Translations under genes and position numbers: made by a program | NCBI GenBank assembly: GCA_014874305.1 | Contig: JACWAO010000012.1 | Span: 1 to 13,311 of the forward strand | Source: Candidatus Colwelliibacteriota bacterium | GTDB lineage: Bacteria; Patescibacteriota; Minisyncoccia; UBA6257; Colwellbacteraceae | Direction of reading: 5' to 3' | DNA length: 13,311 bases | Shown: in pieces, positions 6,015 to 11,985 of the stretch | Layout: every line of letters begins with the position of its first letter | Position numbering within the stretch: the stretch's first letter is position 1 | Notes under the pieces: generated by a model | The model's database searches: none | What the model saw: only the letters and a program-made list of their open reading frames with translations | What the model was told of the DNA's origin: nothing

Positions 6015-6455
6015 GTGAAACAGAATTCGCACGAGGACGCATACGCTCTATTGCGCCAATCCGGACACAGGGCGACCGAGGGGCGCGCCAGAATTTTAGA
6101 GGTGCTTGTTAAGGAACAAAAACCTATGACCGTGCCTGAGATAATAAAGAAACTGGGCCATGCGGGATTGAACGAGGCTACTTTGTACAGAGCCCTCGAG
6201 GCGCTCGCGTCCTCGCTGGTTATAAGAAGAGTTGATCTGCAGAAAGGAAACGCCCGGCATTACGAGTTCGTCTTAAAACACCACCATCACGTGGTTTGTC
6301 TGAAGTGCGGCGTTATAGAACCCTTTTCCAATGAGCTATGCGGCAGAATCGCCGAAAGGGCAATTAAAAAATCAAAGCTGTTTAAGAAAGCGAGCGATCA
6401 TTCTTTGGAGGTATTCGGGGTGTGCGTCCGCTGTTTGAATAAAAACCATGTATAA
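6015..6455 (+). CDS. Fur-family metal-dependent repressor, probably Zur-like
   Basis: 146 aa from GTG 6015. The N-terminal winged helix is present (residues 8-82), with the recognition helix LNEATLYRALEAL at 52-64 and HYEF at 82-85. The C-terminal half carries the His cluster HHHH (89-92) and two CxxC pairs, Cys95/Cys98 and Cys137/Cys140, which hold the structural zinc in Fur proteins. It heads an operon with a Zn/Mn ABC importer, so it most likely represses metal uptake when the metal is plentiful, and a perfect operator covers its own promoter. There is no SD; the start codon abuts the operator. It overlaps the next gene by 8 bases (ATGTATAA). Zinc versus manganese sensing cannot be settled from sequence. 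Confidence 0.92.
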   Translation: MKQNSHEDAYALLRQSGHRATEGRARILEVLVKEQKPMTVPEIIKKLGHAGLNEATLYRALEALASSLVIRRVDLQKGNARHYEFVLKHHHHVVCLKCGVIEPFSNELCGRIAERAIKKSKLFKKASDHSLEVFGVCVRCLNKNHV

Positions 6456-7371
6456 AAAGACCGTGCTCATAGTCTTGGCTATAGTTATAGCGGTTGTCGC
6501 TCTGGGTTTTGTGCTTGAGCGCGGACGCGCGCCAATAAGCGTTCCGGTTTCGGGTAAACTGAGAGTGGTTGCGGCTGAAAATTTCTGGGGCAGTATAGTT
6601 TCGGGGATAGGAGGAACGCGCGTTGATGTTACAAGCGTCGTTTCCGATCCAAATGCCGATCCGCACGAGTATGAAAGCAATACCAATACGGCTTTGGCTT
6701 TCGCGAACGCTAATTATGTGATTATAAACGGAGCTGGTTATGATAGCTGGGCGAATAAGCTGATCGCGGCTAATCCCAGTCCGAATAGAAAAGTTTTAAA
6801 TGTCGCGACTCTTTTAGGAAAGAAAAACGGCGACAACCCCCACTTTTGGTACAATCCCGACTACGTAAACAAGGCGGCGGCGGAGATAGAGAGCGATCTA
6901 ATCTCTTTGGATCCTTCAGGAAAGCAGTACTACGAGGCGCAGTATAAGATTTTTCAAGACTCGATATCCGAGTATCAGGGGAGCATTGCTTTGATAAAGC
7001 AGAAGTTTGCCGGTACGAAGATCGCGGCTACCGAGGACATCTTCGTTTATCTGGCGAACGCGACTGGGCTGGATCTGATTTCGCCGCCGGCGTTTATGCA
7101 GGCAGTAGCCGAAGGAAATGATCCTCCGGCGCAGAGTCTCGTTGAGTTCGAGAATCAGTTGAGAAGCAAAGAACCGGCGGTTCTTGTGTATAATGAGCAA
7201 ACGGCAACTCCTTTAACGGATAACATGAAAAAACTTGCCGCGGAGGAGGGGATTCCGATCGTCGGTATAACCGAGACGGTTCAACCACCGGATGCTTCCT
7301 TTGAGGAGTGGATGAATGTGGAGATTATGGAGTTGGAAAATGCTTTAAACTCAAATAAACTTGGACAATAA
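6448..7371 (+). CDS. znuA: Zinc/manganese ABC transporter substrate-binding protein (cluster A-I, ZnuA-like)
   Basis: 307 aa. Residues 4-23 form a hydrophobic signal anchor with no lipobox cysteine, so the protein is probably held by an uncleaved helix rather than a lipid. The metal site can be followed: His73 (DPHEYE), His132 (NPHFWYNP), Glu196 (ATEDIFVYLA, where many ZnuA proteins have His), and probably Glu276 (GITETVQP). The typical ZnuA His-rich loop is absent. This His/His/Glu/acid set also occurs in Mn-binding PsaA-type proteins, so the substrate may be Zn or Mn. It sits second in the fur-znuACB operon, starts inside the end of the repressor gene, and is followed 2 bases later by the ATPase gene. 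The name is used in the broad sense. Confidence 0.9.
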   Translation: MYKKTVLIVLAIVIAVVALGFVLERGRAPISVPVSGKLRVVAAENFWGSIVSGIGGTRVDVTSVVSDPNADPHEYESNTNTALAFANANYVIINGAGYDSWANKLIAANPSPNRKVLNVATLLGKKNGDNPHFWYNPDYVNKAAAEIESDLISLDPSGKQYYEAQYKIFQDSISEYQGSIALIKQKFAGTKIAATEDIFVYLANATGLDLISPPAFMQAVAEGNDPPAQSLVEFENQLRSKEPAVLVYNEQTATPLTDNMKKLAAEEGIPIVGITETVQPPDASFEEWMNVEIMELENALNSNKLGQ

Positions 7372-7373
7372 AA

Positions 7374-8222
7374 ATGGAAGACGGAGCTAGTGTCATAAAA
7401 GCGGATAAGTTATCGGCCGGGTATGCTGATAAAACGGTTTGGCGGGACGCGGAATTTACCATAGGGAGCGGGGAGTTTGTGGCGGTGCTTGGCCCGAACG
7501 GTTCCGGGAAAACAACCTTGTTTAGAATCCTGCTAGGGTTATCAAAACCCGTGTCCGGAGACATTAAGATACTAGGGCAACTTCCCGCGCGCGGAAACAA
7601 ACATATAGGATATGTGCCGCAAAGGCATAGTGTGGATAGCGAAACAGGGATAGAGGTAATTGAGTTCGTGAGACTGGGTCTGGTTGGTACTCGCCTGGGT
7701 ACGGGAATGGCTGGGTACGGGCTTAAGGAGGCCGCCGAGGTTTTGCACAGCGTCGGGGCGGAGGCGCTGGCGCATAAGCCGCTGGGAGTTCTCTCCGGTG
7801 GGGAGCTTCAACGGGTTTTTCTGGCCGAGGCATTGATAGGGGAGCCGGAGATACTCTTGTTGGACGAGCCCTTGGCTAATCTTGATATAAGAAGAGAGAC
7901 GGAGTTCGTCCGGCTCATAAATAACGTTGTGCGTTCGAGAAAGATTACGGCCCTGCTTATCGCCCATAATATAAATCCCCTATTGCCGGTGCTTGACCGT
8001 ATTATTTATGTCGCGAACGGCAGGGTCGCGACCGGCGCGCCGAGGGAGGTTTTGACTTCGGAATCATTAACCAGCTTGTATGATACGCCGGTCGAGGTGC
8101 TTAAGGACTCTCGCGGCAGGGTGGCTATCATAGGAATAGACGAGTCGGAACATCATCACGGGAGGTATGGCCATCACGAGCACCATGGTCATACGCACCA
8201 TCACGAGCACGAACATGAATAG
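7374..8222 (+). CDS. znuC: Zinc/manganese ABC transporter ATP-binding protein with His-rich tail
   Basis: 282 aa. A complete ABC ATPase: Walker A GPNGSGKTT (40-48), Q-loop Gln83 (VPQRH), signature LSGGELQ (140-146), Walker B ILLLDEP (160-166), D-loop ANLD (168-171), H-loop His198 (IAHN). It powers metal import with the membrane protein encoded next. The last 23 residues (260-282) hold 13 histidines mixed with Gly, Glu and Tyr, a likely cytosolic Zn/Ni/Mn-binding tail. Such a tail on the ATPase is unusual, since in ZnuA-type systems the His-rich segment is on the substrate-binding protein. It starts 2 bases after znuA and overlaps znuB by 8 bases (ATGAATAG). Confidence 0.95.
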   Translation: MEDGASVIKADKLSAGYADKTVWRDAEFTIGSGEFVAVLGPNGSGKTTLFRILLGLSKPVSGDIKILGQLPARGNKHIGYVPQRHSVDSETGIEVIEFVRLGLVGTRLGTGMAGYGLKEAAEVLHSVGAEALAHKPLGVLSGGELQRVFLAEALIGEPEILLLDEPLANLDIRRETEFVRLINNVVRSRKITALLIAHNINPLLPVLDRIIYVANGRVATGAPREVLTSESLTSLYDTPVEVLKDSRGRVAIIGIDESEHHHGRYGHHEHHGHTHHHEHEHE

Positions 8223-9087
8223 TTTAGCTTTCAGTTGGAATATAATAAATGACTTGCATCTGATGCTTCAGTATTCTTTTATGCGCAATGCTTTCGAGGC
8301 CGGTACGATAGTGGCGGTAGTGGCCGGGGTGGTCGGATACTTTATAGTTATCCGGAAGTCGGCTTTTGCCGCGCACGCGCTTTCTCATATCGGGTTTGCC
8401 GGAGCCGCGGGGGCGGTTCTGGCCGGCCTTACTCCTATTGTCGGACTGCTCGCGTTTACTATGGGAGGGGGGATCGCTATGTCCACGCTTGGGCGCAGGG
8501 CGGTAAACAGGGATGTTCAGATAGGAATAGTTCTGGCTTTTATGCTCGGACTGGGAGTCTTGTTTATAAGTTTATACACTGGTTACGCGACAGAGGCGTA
8601 CTCCATACTTTTCGGGGAGATTCTTGGCATTAGTTCCCGAGATGTGCTTGTAACTTTGATCGCGGCGTTTGTTCTGCTTGGAGCGATAGCCGTCATATAC
8701 CGTCCGCTTTTATTCAGTTCCTTAAGCGAGGATATAGCGGAGGCCAGAGGCATATCGATCTTCTGGTTTGGAATAATATTTATGCTTCTTGTGGCTATAG
8801 CGACCTCTGTCGCCGTGCAGGTTGTCGGCGTTCTTTTAATCTTCGCTTTGATGGTTACTCCGGCCGCAATAGCGCAAAGAATAAGCCGCCGTCCGGCGCA
8901 TGGCATTTTAATCTCTGTTTTAGTGGCGCTATTCGCTACCTGGATAGGTCTTTTTACCTCTTTTTATCTTCCTTATCCTGTGAGTTTCTTTATTACTACG
9001 ATTACGTTTGCGGGATACTCCGCTGTAAGATTAATTGAGAGCATTAGTTTAAAAAATAAGGCCCGCCTTATGTCCGAAGACATATAG
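8215..9087 (+). CDS. znuB: Zinc/manganese ABC transporter permease (ABC-3 family)
   Basis: 290 aa from ATG 8215, which overlaps the znuC stop; an in-frame upstream ATG at 8167 falls in the His-tail codons and is unlikely. About eight membrane segments (near 28-47, 58-82, 84-95, 102-122, 145-162, 182-199, 203-222, 228-272). Family landmarks: MRNAFEAG (23-30), ALSHIGFAGAAGA (55-67), EARGI (176-180), and VGVLLIFALMVTPAAIA (204-220). It forms the metal channel with ZnuC. It is the last gene of the operon. Its final 30 bases double as the terminator hairpin of the convergent gene at 9098-9604; no plus-strand T-run follows, so operon transcripts may run on antisense to that gene. Confidence 0.94.
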   Translation: MNSLAFSWNIINDLHLMLQYSFMRNAFEAGTIVAVVAGVVGYFIVIRKSAFAAHALSHIGFAGAAGAVLAGLTPIVGLLAFTMGGGIAMSTLGRRAVNRDVQIGIVLAFMLGLGVLFISLYTGYATEAYSILFGEILGISSRDVLVTLIAAFVLLGAIAVIYRPLLFSSLSEDIAEARGISIFWFGIIFMLLVAIATSVAVQVVGVLLIFALMVTPAAIAQRISRRPAHGILISVLVALFATWIGLFTSFYLPYPVSFFITTITFAGYSAVRLIESISLKNKARLMSEDI

Positions 9088-9092
9088 CGGGC
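9055..9092 (-). terminator. Intrinsic terminator of the gene at 9098-9604, inside the znuB 3' end
   Basis: On the minus strand GCCCGC (9087-9092) pairs with GCGGGC (9061-9066), and inside it TATGTC pairs with GACATA around a C-TTCG-G tetraloop (9074-9079). CTTATTTTTT follows. The hairpin begins only 5 bases after the stop at 9098. Confidence 0.8.
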
Positions 9093-9097
9093 GTGGG

Positions 9098-9604
9098 TCA
9101 GGCGGTGACAGTGTGGCTGTCCGCGACGATGGTCGCGAACCCCATCTTAAGGAAGATGGGTCTCCTGTGGTTGCGATTTAACAAGTTGTCGATCGCCAGC
9201 TTAATGTTATCAGTAAGCTGGATCGACACGTTTGGGTCTCCATCGTGTCCGGTACCGGGGCCTGGAATGTTTGTGAACATTCCGGATCGGATGAATCTCC
9301 CTTCCGAGGCGCAGTCTGCCTCCCACCTACGGAGCATCCACTTGCTCAGAGTTGGGGAGTAGTTAGAGAGCCCGAAAGCGGCTCTCAACTCCTCGTGAGG
9401 CAAAACGGTTGCCCCATTTATACAAGCCTCGGGGTAGCTTACCGTCCACTCCACGAGCCAGTTGCTTTGCCTCGGGGAGACCTTGATCCGCGCCGTATCC
9501 GATGCCAGGACCAGAAACCTGTGTCCCTGTCGCAGAACTTCCATACTGGCTCCACGCGGATGGAACCAGTCTGGAAAACCGGGCTGGATTCCCTCCGATG
9601 TCAT
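9098..9604 (-). CDS. Hypothetical soluble protein, 168 aa
   Basis: ATG at 9602-9604 with an SD (AGGAGGAG) about 9 bases upstream. No signal peptide and no membrane segment. The composition is mixed and protein-like, with Trp at 13, 49, 53, 89 and 94. A central Gly/Pro stretch (NIPGPGTGHDGDP) precedes a helical-looking LTDNIKLAIDNLLNRNHRR. I recognise no family. The strong SD, dedicated terminator and plausible promoter (9649-9677) argue that it is a real gene. It converges on znuB with only 10 bases between stop codons. Confidence 0.65.
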   Translation of the reverse strand: MTSEGIQPGFPDWFHPRGASMEVLRQGHRFLVLASDTARIKVSPRQSNWLVEWTVSYPEACINGATVLPHEELRAAFGLSNYSPTLSKWMLRRWEADCASEGRFIRSGMFTNIPGPGTGHDGDPNVSIQLTDNIKLAIDNLLNRNHRRPIFLKMGFATIVADSHTVTA

Positions 9605-9642
9605 CGCCTTTTCTCCTCCTGTTAAAGGGCTAGTTTCAATCT

Positions 9643-9677
9643 GATTTAATAGTACTATAAATTATTGACGTAAACAA
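9643..9677 (-). promoter_or_regulatory. Promoter of the gene at 9098-9604, with a partial Fur-box-like palindrome
   Basis: On the minus strand: TTGTTT (9672-9677), 17 bases, TACTAT (9649-9654), with a start near 9642. The -10 lies in TTTATAGTACTATTAAATC (9643-9661), which contains the perfect palindrome ATAGTACTAT and matches the fur operator at 14 of 19 positions. Confidence 0.4.
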
Positions 9678-9738
9678 GTTTGAGTTTTAAAGTTTACACC
9701 TGTTGATAACTCCGCTTTATTTTAAATTAAAGTTCATT

Positions 9739-9744
9739 CATAAT
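9739..9744 (+). promoter_or_regulatory. Candidate -10 box for the 81-aa/Cys-repeat unit
   Basis: CATAAT lies 10 bases before ATG 9755 and would give a leader of about 4 bases. The -35 (around 9716-9721, TTTATT) is weak. No SD is present before the ATG. Confidence 0.35.
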
Positions 9745-9754
9745 TAATCTATCA

Positions 9755-10000
9755 ATGGCTAAAAAAGTTCTGCTGTTTTTAGTAATCGCGATTATTATAG
9801 TTGCTGGTGTTTGGTTTTGGAATAATCGGAACAGGTTTTTATCCCGCCCTTCAGCGCCTAGTGCGGCAACCTCCTCCGCGACAAGTTTGGGATCGCAGAT
9901 ATATGCTAAAACAACCAATCCCCTGAACAACGTTTCCACGGCAACCACCCCCACCGTTCCTAATCCGGTTCAGGGCCTTTATAAAAATCCTTTTCAATAA
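9755..10000 (+). CDS. Small membrane-anchored protein, 81 aa, function unknown
   Basis: MAKK followed by a hydrophobic helix at residues 5-22 (KVLLFLVIAIIIVAGVWFW) predicts a single anchor with the C-terminus outside. The rest is a Ser/Thr/Ala/Pro-rich linker and ends with repeated Asn-Pro turns (TTNPLNN, VPNPVQ, YKNPFQ). No catalytic motif is visible. It sits 4 bases upstream of the secreted Cys-repeat protein and is probably co-transcribed, so it may act at the cell surface with it. No SD. Confidence 0.7.
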   Translation: MAKKVLLFLVIAIIIVAGVWFWNNRNRFLSRPSAPSAATSSATSLGSQIYAKTTNPLNNVSTATTPTVPNPVQGLYKNPFQ

Positions 10001-10004
10001 AAAC

Positions 10005-11651
10005 ATGATGAGAATAAAATACTTTACGGCGGCGGTTATCGCGACTGGTATTTTTATTTCGCTCGGGTTAACAGTAAGCGCCCAGGTTGGGGATATTACC
10101 CAGTCCGGAGGAGGCGCGCTGGCTAACGTAACATTTCCTATTTCAGAACTTGGGAACTGTTCTTCCCAATCCGCCTGCCAGACGTACTGCAGTGACACGA
10201 GTCATATGCGGGCTTGCATTCAGTTCGCGGAAAAACAGGGGATAGTGAGTAGCGCTGAGGCTTCCAAAGAAAAAGCCTTTGCCGATGTTTTATCCAAAGG
10301 AGGCGGTCCTGGAGGATGTACGTCTCCGGATTCATGCAATACGTACTGTTCAGACATAAACCACCTTCAGGCTTGTATGTCTTTCGCGCAATCGCATGGG
10401 TTGTCTAATAATCAAATATCCCAGGGGCAGAAGATTCTTACTTACCTGCAGTCCGGCGGAAAAATGCCTGGCGGATGCACCTCACAGGATACATGCCAAA
10501 CTTATTGCAACGACCTTAGCCATGCCGAGGAGTGTTTCGCATTCTCGCAAAAACTCGGCATAACGCCGCCGAATAACGGCGGACCTCAGCCAACTCTCGC
10601 GCAGATGCAAAAAATAGCGGCCCTGGCCCAGAGCGGCCAGACTCCGGGAGGATGTGATACGATGGAAGCCTGTCAGAGTTATTGCAACGATCCGAGTCAC
10701 GGCCAAGTTTGTCAAAAGTTTGGGCAGGAGGTCGGGTTTACCGGAGGGCCGAATGGAGCCGGTCCGCAAACCGGCCCCGGCGGATGCGACTCGGCTGAAT
10801 CTTGTCAGACTTACTGTAACGACTCAAGCCACCAGACCGAGTGTCTGCAGTTCGCGCAGGAGCATGGAATTATGACCCAGGGACAGGTTCATAATTTTCA
10901 GAATGGAATACAGCAATTCCAGAACGGCTTAAAGAACTCCCCGCCGCAAGTTTTAACTTGTCTTCAAGATCAGGTTGGTGCTCAAGTTTTAAGCCAGATG
11001 CAGAACGGGCAGTTTACTCCCACGCCGGATGTTATGAGTAAGATGCAGACCTGCTTTCAGAGTTTCCAGCCGTCGACCTCCACTCCCAATGGCTTTAACC
11101 AGAACGGGAGTGGTCCACAAGGGCAGGGTCAAGGCCAAGGACATGAGATGACGGTAGGCGAAATTATCAGCCATATGCCGCCAAAAGTTTACGCGTGCGT
11201 GCAAGGTAAGCTTAACGGAAATCTTCCCGTATCTTCCGCTTATGCCGACCAATCTTTCGGCGCGGCCGTACAGTCTTGTTATGCCGCTAATCCGCCAACT
11301 CCCGGTCCGAATCTTGAAAATCAAGGAAACCAACAGAACCTTCCTCCGATGAGTGGCAACGAACCAATGTCGCCCCAGCCTCAGCAGGGCAATTACAACA
11401 ATTATAACGTTTCCGGCACTCCGCCGATTCAGCCGTTCCAGCCGGGAAGTTCGTCGACTCTTAATTCCAATTACCAGCAACCCCAAAACCAGCCAGCTCC
11501 GCTTCAGCCGTATGTTCAACCTAATGCCTCCTCGACCCTTTTCCCTCCGCCGGGGAGTATGGAGTCTATGCCTGGCACGCAGACGCAGTCAAGTTCCATT
11601 CAGTCTTTGGGCGGCGAGATCTTAAATGCTATCAGTAATCTCTTAAGATAA
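10005..11651 (+). CDS. Secreted cysteine-repeat protein, 548 aa
   Basis: A signal peptide covers about residues 1-26 (cut likely after VSA). Five copies of C-x5-C-x3-C-x8-C follow with identical spacing: Cys 52/58/62/71, 105/111/115/124, 158/164/168/177, 217/223/227/236 and 261/267/271/280. The consensus is roughly GGC-(T/D)S-(x)3-CQ-(T/S)YCND-x-SH-(x)3-C-x-(x)FAQ-x-x-G(I/F). Two longer modules follow, with Cys 319/350 and 398/425 (P-P-x-V...C, then about 26-30 residues, then C). That gives 24 cysteines in all, an even number, which suits disulfides in an extracytoplasmic protein. Residues 430-530 are Pro/Gln/Asn/Ser-rich, and the last 18 look like an amphipathic helix. Metal binding through Cys/His is an alternative, since each repeat has SH. 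Function unknown. Coupled to the 81-aa gene 4 bases upstream. Confidence 0.88.
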   Translation: MMRIKYFTAAVIATGIFISLGLTVSAQVGDITQSGGGALANVTFPISELGNCSSQSACQTYCSDTSHMRACIQFAEKQGIVSSAEASKEKAFADVLSKGGGPGGCTSPDSCNTYCSDINHLQACMSFAQSHGLSNNQISQGQKILTYLQSGGKMPGGCTSQDTCQTYCNDLSHAEECFAFSQKLGITPPNNGGPQPTLAQMQKIAALAQSGQTPGGCDTMEACQSYCNDPSHGQVCQKFGQEVGFTGGPNGAGPQTGPGGCDSAESCQTYCNDSSHQTECLQFAQEHGIMTQGQVHNFQNGIQQFQNGLKNSPPQVLTCLQDQVGAQVLSQMQNGQFTPTPDVMSKMQTCFQSFQPSTSTPNGFNQNGSGPQGQGQGQGHEMTVGEIISHMPPKVYACVQGKLNGNLPVSSAYADQSFGAAVQSCYAANPPTPGPNLENQGNQQNLPPMSGNEPMSPQPQQGNYNNYNVSGTPPIQPFQPGSSSTLNSNYQQPQNQPAPLQPYVQPNASSTLFPPPGSMESMPGTQTQSSSIQSLGGEILNAISNLLR

Positions 11652-11659
11652 TATTTTCT

Positions 11660-11720
11660 TTGAAATAGAAAAGCGGCCTCGAGGGAGCAACTGTAATTCT
11701 GCTCTCGCTCAAGGCCGCTT
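11660..11720 (-). terminator. Intrinsic terminator of the minus-strand RNA
   Basis: A 9-bp outer stem, AAGCGGCCT (11671-11679) with AGGCCGCTT (11712-11720), continues through an imperfect inner stem (GAGCA with TGCTC). On the minus strand it is followed by TTTTCTATTT. The plus strand has no T-run after it, so it works in one direction only. Confidence 0.7.
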
Positions 11721-11875
11721 GGGGCTGGTGCCTATAAAATCCAGTAGGGACCACCCCTTTCTATTTGGCGACGGAAGCCTCCCAACTCTTTACCCGCGAT
11801 ATTGCCATAGGCTGGCGGGAGAGTTGGGAGGCGGCAACGGGGTCGCCTCCCGATTTGCCTTGAATCAAGGTACTG
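11661..11875 (-). ncRNA. Candidate structured noncoding RNA, about 215 nt
   Basis: The 335-bp gap between the Cys-repeat protein and the helicase carries a strong minus-strand promoter (11882-11909), then continuous secondary structure, then an intrinsic terminator. Stems in order along the RNA: CCTTG/CAAGG (11858-11870); GGGAGGCG with CGCCTCCC (11844-11851 with 11826-11833); GCCTCCCAACTC with GAGTTGGGAGGC (11821-11832 with 11777-11788), extended by CCCGC/GCGGG; GGGG..GGT with ACC..CCCC (11750-11757 with 11721-11729); and the terminator hairpin. The second and third stems compete for the same strand. No SD or credible open frame exists; the longest ATG frame is about 15 codons. It does not show the landmarks I know of tmRNA, RNase P or SRP RNA. 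A 6S-like role is possible but unproven. Confidence 0.65.
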
Positions 11876-11881
11876 GCGAAC

Positions 11882-11909
11882 AGTATACACCATATCTAAA
11901 ATTTGTCAA
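11882..11909 (-). promoter_or_regulatory. Strong promoter of the minus-strand RNA
   Basis: On the minus strand: a perfect TTGACA (11904-11909), a 16-base spacer, TATACT (11882-11887). This is the closest match to the sigma-70 consensus in the window. The predicted start is near 11875. Confidence 0.75.
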
Positions 11910-11985
11910 TAGTTGGAATTTGGAGCGAGTTTTTACGGTGAATCCGCCAAGAACACTGGCTTTTTCTTTATATAAATGGTATTAT

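Noticed and set aside
8167..8214. Upstream start for znuB
   Set aside because: It lies in the repetitive His-codon tract of znuC, and the resulting residues do not look like the N-terminus of the permease family; ATG 8215 overlaps the znuC stop as in the other couplings.
9245..9625. 126-aa plus-strand frame opposite the 168-aa gene
   Set aside because: No SD or promoter. The minus-strand frame has SD, promoter and terminator.
10150..10850. Regular repeats that might be a CRISPR array
   Set aside because: The periodicity is at the protein level (Cys spacing) within one open frame; the DNA units are diverged and not direct repeats with unique spacers.
10989..11519. 176-aa minus-strand frame opposite the Cys-repeat protein
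   Set aside because: Arg/Leu-rich shadow of a repetitive Pro/Gln gene, with no start signals.
11719..11985. 89-codon N-terminal extension of the helicase frame
   Set aside because: It is antisense to the structured RNA and contains inverted repeats, and the DEAD-box family begins near the Q motif; ATG 11986 or 12001 fits far better.
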